Shown here: positions 1 through 7,645 of the stretch, piece after piece
Layout of the letters: each line of letters opens with the position of its first letter
Position numbering within the stretch: the stretch's first letter is position 1
Source: Planctomycetota bacterium
GTDB taxonomy: Bacteria; Planctomycetota; Brocadiia; Brocadiales; Brocadiaceae
Direction of reading: 5' to 3'
Assembly (NCBI GenBank): GCA_023261445.1
Contig: JAHFOX010000010.1
Location: 1 to 37,407, forward strand
Length of the DNA: 37,407 bases
Notes under the pieces: model-generated
Databases searched by the model: none
Seen by the model: only the letters and a program-made list of their open reading frames with translations
Told to the model about the DNA's origin: nothing
Position numbers and translations under genes: made by a program

Positions 1-145
1 GTTCCTCTGTAAGATAAACCTGGAGTTGAAAATTGTCGGCAGGCTCTGGCTCTGTTTGAGCCTTTGCTATATTTGAAATATATAAAACTGGGAAAAATAG
101 CAGAAAAATTGATACCGCTATTAAGAAGCTTCGTCTAGTTATCAT
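1..145 (-). CDS. Secreted protein of unknown function, N-terminal part only
   Basis: This reading frame is missing from the ORF track because the window edge cuts it. It starts at the ATG whose complement lies at 143-145, after an AAAGGGA ribosome binding site, and runs off the left end after 48 codons. The product opens with MITRRSFLIAVSIFLLFFPV and then a likely signal peptidase site at AKA-Q, so it is probably exported to the periplasm or outer membrane. The mature part begins with an acidic, proline-containing stretch (TEPEPADNFQL). Too little is present to name a family. A TGAGAATG motif lies 20-27 bases before the start codon; the same motif precedes the porin genes at 3728 and 5438, so this gene may share their regulation. 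Confidence 0.7.
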   Translation of the reverse strand, partial: MITRRSFLIAVSIFLLFFPVLYISNIAKAQTEPEPADNFQLQVYLTEE

Positions 146-164
146 AGTGTCCCTTTAAGAACAG

Positions 165-191
165 CATTCTCAATGCACCTGTTTGAGAATG
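165..191. repeat. Inverted repeat CATTCTCA / TGAGAATG
   Basis: A perfect 8-base inverted repeat separated by 11 bases lies between the lipoprotein gene that ends at 239 and the secreted-protein gene that starts at 145. It could be a weak terminator for the upstream gene. It could also be a pair of half-operators, because TGAGAATG is the core of the Fur-like boxes at 3749 and 5463. There is no T-run of the kind a strong terminator would have. Confidence 0.45.
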
Positions 192-238
192 GGGAAAATC
201 TTATATTCTGTTGCGCATATTTACGCTTTATACAATCT

Positions 239-724
239 TCATGAACTGCCTATTATATCTTCTAATTTTTTCAAAAATTCCCGCTCAATAGTGCCATCTG
301 ATACAACTCTAGTCCATCGGTATGCCTGACTGCCGCCGGGAGCCTTCGTTTCCACTTGTGCATTTACGGAAACATAAGTCTTGTTTTGTTCGCCTGTTAC
401 TCTAATAATTAAACGGTAACGTTCTTGCCATTGTCCTTCCAAAAACAACCCCGTGGTCTTAGTCTTCGACCATCCCTTGCCCCATTTAGTTCTTAAAACC
501 CCATTTTCATGGTCTTTAACTTCAATTGGAATTCCTTCTGTCGCTTGAATTAAGGCATTCCAGACAGTTTCTATATCTTTGTCAAAGTAATCGGAAACAC
601 TTGTCATGTTTCTATGCCCACGGCTACCTGTAGCGCATCCCGTTAGAATGATGGTAAATAGGGCTATCGTTAACGACGTCATAATAGCAATATATCCAGC
701 ATACGATAATCCTTTTTTGTCCAT
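239..724 (-). CDS. BamC-like outer membrane lipoprotein
   Basis: A 161-residue lipoprotein. The N-terminus carries a hydrophobic signal ending in the lipobox LTGC (cysteine near residue 30), so the mature protein should be lipid-anchored. The body (about residues 45-155) reads like the helix-grip fold of BamC and similar DUF proteins: DIETVWNALIQA, then a strand-rich part with WGKGWSKTKTTG and WQERYRLIIRV. BamC is an accessory lipoprotein of the outer membrane beta-barrel assembly machine, but single-domain relatives occur outside that complex and I cannot tell which applies. The start has no clear ribosome binding site; a second ATG at residue 15 would still leave a usable signal peptide. 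It is followed at 145 by another secreted protein on the same strand. Confidence 0.6.
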   Translation of the reverse strand: MDKKGLSYAGYIAIMTSLTIALFTIILTGCATGSRGHRNMTSVSDYFDKDIETVWNALIQATEGIPIEVKDHENGVLRTKWGKGWSKTKTTGLFLEGQWQERYRLIIRVTGEQNKTYVSVNAQVETKAPGGSQAYRWTRVVSDGTIEREFLKKLEDIIGSS

Positions 725-887
725 AATGTTAAAAATATTAACAGATATAATCTTCTTTTACAAATACTTTGTTCAGCCTTTCGAGACAATTATCTCATGG
801 TTAAAGCAACGTATTTGCTAATTATATTAATTTTCCTGAATGTATTAATTCCTCATATGTGTCCCTTTCTTGAAATTGTTTTATTGG

Positions 888-1205
888 TTAACTCAAAGGT
901 ATTCGCAATCCTTTTTTCGTAAACTGATTCTGCGAATCCTTCATTTTTTGATATATAGACGACCAAGACCTTTTTGCATATACTATTGGAATTCCCTTGT
1001 TCTCAGCATGCTTCTTTATTTTATGCGCAAGATTATGGTTTACAAAGTCGTAAAGCATAATTATAAAGTCCATCGTTTCAGGAATTCCGTCGCGTATCTT
1101 CTGCCCACTCCTGCCAGTCAGATGCTTAATCTCATTAACCCCAATTTTATCAAGCTCCTTTGGAATACTACCCAAATGATCACCACCAACAATAAGTGCG
1201 GACAT
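888..1205 (-). CDS. DUF2325 family protein
   Basis: A 105-residue soluble protein that starts with the hallmark of DUF2325, SALIVGGDHLGSIPKEL: a Rossmann-like beta strand and glycine loop. It continues with a conserved middle (IPETMDFIIMLYDFVNHNLA) and the family's usual ending (GIPIVYAKRSWSSI). No biochemical role is established for this family to my knowledge. The start codon follows a strong AGGAGG site. It lies 73 bases after the EB_dh heme protein gene on the same strand, and I read it as the last gene of the cytochrome-porin operon. It has no cysteines or CxxCH, so it is not itself a cytochrome. A cytoplasmic regulatory or ligand-binding role in that operon would be a guess. Confidence 0.8.
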   Translation of the reverse strand: MSALIVGGDHLGSIPKELDKIGVNEIKHLTGRSGQKIRDGIPETMDFIIMLYDFVNHNLAHKIKKHAENKGIPIVYAKRSWSSIYQKMKDSQNQFTKKGLRIPLS

Positions 1206-1278
1206 TTTTTAGAATCCTCCTTCTGATTAAATAATAAAAGTTTGTTCGTATAAAGATGACAAACATAAAAGTAATTTG

Positions 1279-2250
1279 TTAATTTCCAATCCGTTCCAGC
1301 ACCATAGGATGCCATTGAACGGATATACTCTTTTGCCCGTTTCTGTCTTTTTGCCCACCATCCCATACCGCCATATTGAAATATGTTTTTCCGCCAGGAA
1401 CGAACTGTATATCATCATGGTCTTTTGTAATTAATGAACGATACATAATTACAGTCCATATCCCATCCTTATACTTACTACATCCATTCACGTCCTGATG
1501 GTCTTGTGTGGTAAGCGTGCCAAAACCTTCTGCGTTTAAATCCTCTACTGTCCTTCCTCTTTCTGGCTGAGAAAGCAGGTTATTGGCAGCTATCCCTCCC
1601 GACAAATGTTCTACACTGGTCATCAATTCCTGATAATTGTATGGGCTGTAAGGATTCAAATAAAAATCATCGTGCATATTCGGATATCGCTTCTGCATAT
1701 CTTCTAGCTCATCCTTAGCAAGCAAATCTGCCTCCCAGTCTGCCTTCCAATGCCAGATGTTTACGGGTTTTTCCCTGTCTCCCATCCTTGGGCTAAAATG
1801 TTCCGCTGGAGTTATATCCACTACACCTAAAGGAAACATTAAAGCCACAGCATCTCTAAACTCCTGAACTGCAATTGCTCTGGCATTCTTTGTTGGATCT
1901 TTCCATGAAATCTGGAAATAAATCATAATTCCATCATGAATCGCCTTTACCTCAGCACTATTGACAGAACCACCACCATTAGGAAACGCCTTGTCCTGTT
2001 TCTGGAGCGTAACCTTAACTGTCTTTGCATCTTTAAATGCGCCTCTTAATGATTCCACATCCATGCGATAAGGTTTGTCAATTTGTACATATTTGACGGT
2101 CAATACTTCTTTAGCAGCAGTAAATTCTTCTTCACTCATTCCCTTAACTCCTGGTGATATTTCTTCGGCTGCATGTAACGAAGCGCTAAGAAATACACAA
2201 CTCAGGAGGACTACACCATATCTTTTTAATACCATGTAATACCTTTTCAT
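1279..2250 (-). CDS. EB_dh family heme b-binding periplasmic protein (NxrC/EbdC-like)
   Basis: The protein has 323 residues when started at the ATG at 2250; the ORF track begins two codons earlier at a TTG. A signal peptide ends near SLHA-AEE. The body matches the ethylbenzene dehydrogenase gamma domain (PF09459), a beta-sandwich that holds one heme b. Supporting motifs are MIYFQISWKD, FRDAVALMFPLG and NIWHWKADWEADL. In characterised members (EbdC, NxrC) the heme is held by a Met and a Lys; the Met of VALMFP and the Lys of HWKADW are plausible candidates, but this is an inference. These proteins normally pass electrons from a molybdenum enzyme and its iron-sulfur subunit, neither of which is nearby. 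The start is only 14 bases after the stop of the cytochrome-porin gene, which implies translational coupling and a shared electron path. Confidence 0.85.
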   Translation of the reverse strand: MKRYYMVLKRYGVVLLSCVFLSASLHAAEEISPGVKGMSEEEFTAAKEVLTVKYVQIDKPYRMDVESLRGAFKDAKTVKVTLQKQDKAFPNGGGSVNSAEVKAIHDGIMIYFQISWKDPTKNARAIAVQEFRDAVALMFPLGVVDITPAEHFSPRMGDREKPVNIWHWKADWEADLLAKDELEDMQKRYPNMHDDFYLNPYSPYNYQELMTSVEHLSGGIAANNLLSQPERGRTVEDLNAEGFGTLTTQDHQDVNGCSKYKDGIWTVIMYRSLITKDHDDIQFVPGGKTYFNMAVWDGGQKDRNGQKSISVQWHPMVLERIGN

Positions 2251-2264
2251 AGTCAACAGTATTC

Positions 2265-3728
2265 TTAGAATCCTATTACCATACCCATCCTGTAGGAGTC
2301 GTCAAAAAAAGCTGACTTTGGGGCATTTCCGTCTGCAAAGGCTGCCCCAACAACAAATTTTATGTTGGCCCTGATGAGGACAGTAATGTCAGTACTGTAT
2401 CGGTTAAAGCTGTCGATGTCCCCGGCATCGTAAGACGGGTTCATGTTCTCAAAGCGGACTGCTGGGATAATCCATGGTAAGGCTACCCATCTGAGTTCGG
2501 CAGTATAGAGGTCGGCATCAAAGTTCTGACCGCTTTTATCCTCTATGGTTACATCACTGTCGGTTCTGTCTCTGAAGTAGGTAGCAGCTCCAAAGAGGTT
2601 AAAGTTCCACCAGTAAAAGTCGGCTTCCATGCCATATCGCCAGAAATGATTTCCACTGTTATGGAAACCTGTTCCACCAACCGGATCATTGAAGAATCCC
2701 GCATTTCCTCTGTAAAAGAAGCCAGAAAGAGTAAGGGATTTCTCCTGCCAGTTTTCAGTAGCCTTTTTGGACTCCTCTACCGTACCACCCCCTAACACTC
2801 CCATACCACCTATCTTATAGGAGATGCGGGCGTAGTAGTCCTTGCTGTTATTTACGTCAAAAGGATTATCAGCACTTTGAACATTGGTCTCAGTATTCTC
2901 CACAATTGTACTTCCAAAGTTTACCGTATTCTCTTCCCATACACCCAAAGCATCTTCTTGAGGCTCACCATTTACGATGCCAGCCGACCACAGGAGGCCT
3001 CCGTTCCCCTTTGGCCCATTCTTGCCGCCAAAGAATTCCACCCCATTCTGAAAAGGAAAGAAGGTAGTAAAATTGGCCGTGGGCAGTGTAGCCCAAGTAC
3101 TAAAGAGGTATGGGGTTGTACCAATAATGGATAGATTTTCAGATCTAGGTGTTGCACGGGGTTCAAATCTCCCGAATTCGACGTTAAATAGTCCTCTATT
3201 CTCAAAAAGTGTCGGACTATAGACCCCAAATAAACGTTCCACATGTGTCTCACTCCCTTTAGTTGACCCTTCGTTCTCAAATAATGGTGCAGCTCCAAAC
3301 CATGCAAAACTTTCTCCTAGCGTTCCTCCCGTAAGTAATTCTAACTCTCCAATACCATCAAAAGCTGTTTTACCGCTAGAGTTCTTTGGATTAACTGTAA
3401 ACTCTGATGTAACTAACAAGGCTATGGGAGGTAAGTGAGCTATCGTAGATGGCCATACAGTATTGGGGAAGACCTTTTTCCATGCCTCTCCACCCAGTGC
3501 CACAGGTGAGTCTTTTACGTATACCTCATCATCCTCTGGAAATCTGTAGCCATTGTCTTTAAAAGCCTTACCAAAGGGATTCAAAGCAGGGAAAGTTGCC
3601 CAGTGGCAAGTGGTGCATGACGTCTGATATTTCCTTGCAAAAATGGGTAAAGCATCAGCCCTTTTTGACATGTACAATGTTAACGCAAATATAAAACATA
3701 TGAATACAAACCTTAATGGGAAATTCAT
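2265..3728 (-). CDS. Cyc2-like fused monoheme cytochrome c-outer membrane porin
   Basis: 487 residues. A signal peptide (about 1-26) is followed at once by FARKYQTSCTTCHW, a single c-type heme site at residues 38-42. Next comes FPALNPFGKAFKDNGYRF, and then about 400 residues of alternating, aromatic-rich strands with glycine/asparagine loops ending in GMVIGF, as in outer membrane barrels. This order, the single heme and the total length match Cyc2, the fused cytochrome-porin that takes electrons from extracellular Fe(II) in iron oxidisers (about 485 residues in Acidithiobacillus). The FAR...CxxCH...P.L.PFG..FK..GY pattern is the Cyc2 signature as I know it. The actual donor or acceptor here is unknown. 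An AGGAGG site precedes the start, and a Fur-like box lies 21-35 bases upstream, so expression probably answers to iron or another metal. Confidence 0.8.
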   Translation of the reverse strand: MNFPLRFVFICFIFALTLYMSKRADALPIFARKYQTSCTTCHWATFPALNPFGKAFKDNGYRFPEDDEVYVKDSPVALGGEAWKKVFPNTVWPSTIAHLPPIALLVTSEFTVNPKNSSGKTAFDGIGELELLTGGTLGESFAWFGAAPLFENEGSTKGSETHVERLFGVYSPTLFENRGLFNVEFGRFEPRATPRSENLSIIGTTPYLFSTWATLPTANFTTFFPFQNGVEFFGGKNGPKGNGGLLWSAGIVNGEPQEDALGVWEENTVNFGSTIVENTETNVQSADNPFDVNNSKDYYARISYKIGGMGVLGGGTVEESKKATENWQEKSLTLSGFFYRGNAGFFNDPVGGTGFHNSGNHFWRYGMEADFYWWNFNLFGAATYFRDRTDSDVTIEDKSGQNFDADLYTAELRWVALPWIIPAVRFENMNPSYDAGDIDSFNRYSTDITVLIRANIKFVVGAAFADGNAPKSAFFDDSYRMGMVIGF

Positions 3729-3748
3729 ACAATCCTCCTATAATGCAC

Positions 3749-3763
3749 TAAGACTCATTCTCA
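3749..3763 (-). promoter_or_regulatory. Fur-like operator before the cytochrome-porin gene
   Basis: On the coding strand the site reads TGAGAATGAGTCTTA, close to the classical Fur box half-sites TGAGAAT/ATTCTCA (7-1-7 arrangement). It shares 12 identical bases (TGAGAATGAGTC) with the box before the porin at 5438 and sits at a similar distance from the start codon. A position over the promoter is consistent with metal-dependent repression. Confidence 0.6.
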
Positions 3764-3932
3764 ATATAAATCAAAAATAATAATTTCTATATTGTCAGGT
3801 AAATGCAAAACCGGCTTTTTCCGAATTGTTTTTCGCAAGGCATTTCTCCTGTATAAATAAGCCGAAGAATGACACCGCGCAAGGTATTGATACTTTTTTA
3901 TGTGTCCAACAAACTATAAACTTATAAACCTA

Positions 3933-3964
3933 TCCAAGCCCTATAAGATTTAAAAGGGCTTGGA
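3933..3964 (-). terminator. Probable terminator of the porin gene
   Basis: A 10-base perfect stem (TCCAAGCCCT / AGGGCTTGGA) with a 12-base A/T-rich loop lies 56 bases past the porin stop. On the minus strand it is followed by AT-rich sequence (AGGTTTATAAGTTTATAG) rather than a pure T-run, so termination may be partial and some read-through into the cytochrome-porin operon is possible. The rest of the 3729-4019 spacer shows only the Fur-like box and the ribosome binding site of the next gene. Confidence 0.6.
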
Positions 3965-4019
3965 AGGGTTACTTCAGTCTTATGTTTTCACTGGAGTCTG
4001 GTTTAACACGGAGATTGGA

Positions 4020-5438
4020 CTAAAAATAAGTTGCGACAGAGAACAAGAATGCGTTATTGGCTATATCCTCCATATCTCTTTCTTCTATGTTAATCTGATA
4101 ATCTAATTTAAAAACAGTATCTTCGGTATAACGGTAGTTCAATCCAGGTGTAATGCGATTTCTTAGCCAATGAAGATCTTCGCCGTTTTCCAACCCGGCA
4201 GTTTCTACCTGATCCCATCTAAGAACGCCTGTAAAAGTTGAGTTTTCTGTAAAAAACTTTGGTGCTAAATTTCTTAATCCTGAAGGCATAAAGTGATAGC
4301 GGGCTTCTAAATAATATCCCCACATATCATCAGTGATACCAGCATCCTCGGCGAAATCATTTGTCTCTAAAAATGCATAAGCCCCTTCGCCTACAAATTC
4401 AAATGGGCCTTTTTGATAGGCAAAATCAAATGCTGGAATGGTCAGTTGGTTTTCATTATTCTCATCATATCTGCTTGTATAAGCAGAGCCGCCAAATTCT
4501 AATCCTATAAATGGACTAAATGCCACACGCCCCACAACGCCGGGGCTTTGGTTATAGTCATCAAATGGAAAATCATTTCTGGTCTCCCTTATTCCTTCTT
4601 CAACCTCAAAGTGTGACGTACCATCAGCATCTAAACCGTGAAATACGCCATTAGTAACATAAATCTCATAATCCAGCTTGCTCAATTCTGATGGATAAAG
4701 ACTTCCAAAAAAGCCCATTCCCATATCGCTAAGGGTAGTAGGAATAATATATTGATTTACCAATGGGCGTTCGGTCAAATCCTGTAATGGCGAATCGTGA
4801 ACAAGGTTAAATTTTCCTAACGGCGACAGAATGATTCCACCCCTCCAGTTAATCCAATCTGTAATTAAAAAATCAATTGTTGCAAATTCAAGTTTGACTT
4901 CTCCGTCACTTTCTTCAGATATGCCGCCATGCTCGAATTCTATTTCTGATGCAAGTTTTACACGGTCTGAGATATCGGAAAATATAAATGGTATAAACCT
5001 TGTCTGGTCAAAACCATTTTTACTATCCTCTTCCGATGCCCTGAACTGGAAATCCATATAACCACCGACATACGTATTCCTGCCAAATCTCCTCGCAAAT
5101 GGTTTTGTGTATTGATCGGAAAAGGCGGGGGCAAGTTTTTTGTCTTTAAATTCCGCGCTCTTCTTGGCATAGTAGAGGTCTCCTGATTCAACAGACGCTT
5201 TTCCCGCGTCGGTTTCTGTTTCTTTTTTCTGAACCTCTTCTTTTATTAATGCAATCTCCTTTTCTTTTTGAACATCCTTTTCAATCTGCTGCTTTAGTAA
5301 GTTTTTTAATTCAGTCAATTCCTTTTCAAGTGTTTCAACCTTCGTTTCCAACGACTTCGTTTCTGAAGACTGCGCAAAGGCATCAACAACAAAAGAAGAC
5401 ATAGCCAAAGATATTACAACTAAAATAAAATACCGCAT
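4020..5438 (-). CDS. Outer membrane porin with N-terminal coiled coil (OprP/OprO-like)
   Basis: 472 residues from the ATG at 5438. The ORF track begins 27 codons further upstream, but that extension runs through the Fur-like box, and only the inner ATG follows a G-rich ribosome binding site (AGGGGGGATG). A signal peptide (MRYFILVVISLAMSSFVVDA-FAQ) is followed by a coiled coil at about residues 28-75 (SLETKVETLEKELTELKNLL), as in trimeric porins. The rest is a strand-rich barrel with motifs such as YVGGYMDFQFRA and WINWRGGIILSPLGKFNL, ending in the terminal phenylalanine typical of barrel assembly (VATYF). It resembles phosphate-selective-type porins of the OprO/OprP superfamily, but the substrate cannot be read from sequence. 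The Fur-like box suggests induction when iron is scarce. Confidence 0.8.
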   Translation of the reverse strand: MRYFILVVISLAMSSFVVDAFAQSSETKSLETKVETLEKELTELKNLLKQQIEKDVQKEKEIALIKEEVQKKETETDAGKASVESGDLYYAKKSAEFKDKKLAPAFSDQYTKPFARRFGRNTYVGGYMDFQFRASEEDSKNGFDQTRFIPFIFSDISDRVKLASEIEFEHGGISEESDGEVKLEFATIDFLITDWINWRGGIILSPLGKFNLVHDSPLQDLTERPLVNQYIIPTTLSDMGMGFFGSLYPSELSKLDYEIYVTNGVFHGLDADGTSHFEVEEGIRETRNDFPFDDYNQSPGVVGRVAFSPFIGLEFGGSAYTSRYDENNENQLTIPAFDFAYQKGPFEFVGEGAYAFLETNDFAEDAGITDDMWGYYLEARYHFMPSGLRNLAPKFFTENSTFTGVLRWDQVETAGLENGEDLHWLRNRITPGLNYRYTEDTVFKLDYQINIEERDMEDIANNAFLFSVATYF

Positions 5439-5462
5439 AATCACATCCCCCCTAAAAATTAT

Positions 5463-5479
5463 AATGAGACTCATTCTCA
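5463..5479 (-). promoter_or_regulatory. Fur-like operator before the porin gene
   Basis: AATGAGACTCATTCTCA contains a perfect 6-1-6 palindrome (AATGAG-A-CTCATT) overlapped by a near-perfect 7-1-7 palindrome (TGAGACT-C-ATTCTCA, one mismatch). This overlapping dyad is typical of Fur family sites. It lies 27-41 bases before the chosen start codon and shares its core with the box at 3749. Confidence 0.65.
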
Positions 5480-5800
5480 ACATAATGAACGATATTATAG
5501 AAAAACAAAAAATTGTCAAGAATATTTTTAAAAATATTTTGTAACAATTCTTAAAGGCTGTAATTTAAGGGAATGAATGATTAATGATGTGCGTCTTTAA
5601 CTATCCTAAAGAATGTTGCATTTGCTGAGGTTGGCGCTGACAGCCTGATTTGTTTAAATTAACTGATATGCCATGCCATAAATAAAAAACGTAAAAAGAG
5701 GATGGAGCTATGTAACAAAAGGAATTAATCTGTTTATTATTGAATACGCTTATTTACAAAGTGTGTTACTATAAAAAGTAAACATGATGCCTTGCTAATC
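5480..5800. other. Intergenic spacer, about 320 bases
   Basis: An AT-rich spacer between the porin promoter and the 3' end of the rhomboid gene. I see no coding frame, strong hairpin or repeat. The promoter of the porin gene must lie in its left part. No -10/-35 pair on the minus strand is convincing by eye. Confidence 0.6.
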
Positions 5801-6481
5801 TTATGAGTACTTGTGGCGCGATTTTGGAAATATTTTTATAAGGATGATACCCAAAACGAATCCTCCAATATGTGCCCACCATGCCACACCTCCACCGTGA
5901 GCGGAGGAAATTGATGCCGTGCCGCTGAAGAATTGAATGAGGAACCAAAACCCCAGCACAATAAGCGCCGGTAATTCAAGAAATTGCCAGACGATAAACA
6001 GAGGCACAAGAACTAATACACGCGCCCTTGGGAATGTAACCATATAAGCGCCGAGCACACCGGCAATTGCTCCGCTGGCGCCTACACAGGGGACTCCGGA
6101 TTGGCTATTGAGATAGACATGCACAACTGCTGATCCGATGCCACAGATTAGGTAGAACATTATGAATTTGAACCTTCCGAGTCTGTCTTCAATATTATCC
6201 CCAAAAATCCACAGATACCACATATTACCTATAAGATGAATAAACCCTCCATGAAGGAACATGAAGCTTAAAAAAGGGAAATAGGTATTTACGATGGTGG
6301 AATCAGGTATGTCAGAAGAATAAAATACTTTGATTGGAACGACGCCAAATTGAAAAAGAAATGAATCTAGTTTTCTGCCTAAAGAGACCTCAAGAAGAAA
6401 AACTAGGACATTTATAGCAATTATGGTAACGGTAACAAGCGGAAATGTGCCAGACGGATTTCGGTCTCGGATAGGTATCAT
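5801..6481 (-). CDS. Rhomboid family intramembrane serine protease
   Basis: A 226-residue polytopic membrane protein that cleaves substrates inside the lipid bilayer. The catalytic dyad is visible: Ser136 in GASGAIAGVLG and His204 in WWAHIGGFVLG. The L1 loop motif FLHGGFIHLIGNMWYLWIFG (about 76-95) and the DNIEDRLG segment are also characteristic. About six membrane helices can be counted, starting with VTIIAINVLVFLLEV. The N-terminal MIPIRDRNPSGTFPLVT is the usual cytoplasmic lead of the bacterial rhomboids that are common in planctomycetes and Chloroflexi. No strong ribosome binding site precedes the start. It lies 76 bases downstream of the amidase gene on the same strand; there is no clear functional link between the two. 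Confidence 0.92.
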   Translation of the reverse strand: MIPIRDRNPSGTFPLVTVTIIAINVLVFLLEVSLGRKLDSFLFQFGVVPIKVFYSSDIPDSTIVNTYFPFLSFMFLHGGFIHLIGNMWYLWIFGDNIEDRLGRFKFIMFYLICGIGSAVVHVYLNSQSGVPCVGASGAIAGVLGAYMVTFPRARVLVLVPLFIVWQFLELPALIVLGFWFLIQFFSGTASISSAHGGGVAWWAHIGGFVLGIILIKIFPKSRHKYS

Positions 6482-6557
6482 TTAATTTTTGTAACAAATC
6501 AACAGGAAACTAATGAGGCAGATTTGTTGATAAAATGAATCAAATTATTTTATTAAA

Positions 6558-7151
6558 TCAATATCGGACAGTATGAGCGAGTAATTTATAATATGGAAAA
6601 TTTCTTCCGGGGCATTCTGTTTCCCTGAAATGTCTATGCATTATAATATTTTCTGATAGAATATGGCATCGCTCCTGGAGATATTCTACTAACATTGAAA
6701 GTGAAGCCATCTGTGCTGCTGTTGGGTATGAATCGTTAAAATTTCCGACAAGACATATTCCTATGCCATAGTGATTATATTCTTGGACGCCTGCATGAGC
6801 GCCGTCTATCTGACTTACCCATCTATTGCCAATCTCAATCTGTCCATCGCCAGAGCCTTTTCCGTTTCCTATCACAAAGTGATAGCCTAGTCCATTCTCC
6901 CATCCCCGTTTTTCCCTGTGATATTTATCAAACTCAGCGGCACTGCCAGATTCTGAAGCACTGTGATGAATAACAATGTACTTCCAGTCACGTACGTAGT
7001 AACGATCCAATTGACTATATATGTAGGGTTCTGGTTTTTTTGGAGGTTTCATTATAGTTACAGGTTTGAAAGTGGGTGGGGCATAGCAACCACATAAATA
7101 AAAGACGGTAATAATACAGAGGAAAATATAACTTTTCCATCGAAGGTGCAT
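6558..7151 (-). CDS. N-acetylmuramoyl-L-alanine amidase lipoprotein (Amidase_2)
   Basis: 197 residues from the ATG at 7151, chosen over the ORF-track start at 7178 because it alone follows a GGAG site at good spacing. A signal with lipobox LCGC suggests a lipid-anchored, periplasmic enzyme. The catalytic domain is of the amidase_2/PGRP type, which cuts the amide bond between MurNAc and the stem peptide. Zinc ligands are expected in YIVIHHSAS (His), IIMHRHFRETECPG (His and Cys), and the domain also shows GLGYHFVIGNG and GIGICLVGNFN. All key residues are present, so it should be active. This supports the presence of peptidoglycan in the organism, in line with murI at 18.3 kb. Confidence 0.88.
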   Translation of the reverse strand: MHLRWKSYIFLCIITVFYLCGCYAPPTFKPVTIMKPPKKPEPYIYSQLDRYYVRDWKYIVIHHSASESGSAAEFDKYHREKRGWENGLGYHFVIGNGKGSGDGQIEIGNRWVSQIDGAHAGVQEYNHYGIGICLVGNFNDSYPTAAQMASLSMLVEYLQERCHILSENIIMHRHFRETECPGRNFPYYKLLAHTVRY

Positions 7152-7645
7152 AAGTAATCTCCAGTAGCAATTTAACACTTGAATGTATAACTGAGGGGGT
7201 CTTAATTATTTTGAGGAAGTATATCATAAGTGTATTTTTTGTCAAATAACAATTTTGTTTTATTCAGAATCAAGTTAAAATATCACTAAAGAAAAAAAGA
7301 AGGTGATATTGTTTATGTACGTTACGTAAAATTCTTAAGCTATGGATAAAATTGCCATTTTAATTTTTTGCTTGACATCTAACATTATGAATGGTTTATG
7401 TAAAAAACCAAACATTTTTTGATATGTTGAAGATAAGAAACACTTCTTTAACCCTATAGCAGACATTAAAAAAAGTTGTCGTTGTGAGGTATTAACCTGA
7501 AGCCGCTCGTTTTTCTGAAATGTTTGATAAGCACGGATTGCATTGTTCATTTCAATGTGTAATTGTTTTTGAATTAATGCGCCATCAATAACACTTTCTT
7601 CTGATGTTTAGTATGTTGAAATAACAAGGGAGCAATTGTACCGCT
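7152..7645. other. Spacer between divergent genes with one doubtful small ORF
   Basis: About 490 bases separate the divergently transcribed amidase and binding-protein genes. Promoters for both must lie here, but I cannot pick a convincing pair. The region is AT-rich. It contains an unexplained minus-strand frame (7335-7550, listed separately) that stays open upstream of its ATG to about 7610 without another good start codon. Confidence 0.6.
7335..7550 (-). CDS. Doubtful small protein or gene remnant
   Basis: A 71-residue frame starting MNNAIRAYQTFQKNERLQVN. The same frame continues upstream of the ATG for about 19 codons (GALIQKQLHIE just before it) without a stop, and that part also reads like protein, so the true N-terminus may be missing or use an unusual start. 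There is no ribosome binding site. The AYQ...VNTSQRQLFLM pattern faintly recalls the N-terminus of FliS, but the rest does not fit. It may be a small unknown protein or a decayed gene; coding status is uncertain. Confidence 0.25.
   Translation of the reverse strand: MNNAIRAYQTFQKNERLQVNTSQRQLFLMSAIGLKKCFLSSTYQKMFGFLHKPFIMLDVKQKIKMAILSIA

Noticed and set aside
870-1226. Plus-strand ORF of 118 residues over DUF2325
   Set aside because: It is antisense to a conserved family with a strong ribosome binding site on the minus strand.
4831-5061. Plus-strand ORF of 76 residues inside the porin gene
   Set aside because: It is antisense to a clear porin reading frame and has Ser/Ile-rich shadow composition.
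7480-7550. FliS (flagellar chaperone) identity for the small ORF
   Set aside because: Only a short AYQ...VNT...QLFLM similarity is visible and the rest does not fit; no other flagellar gene is nearby.
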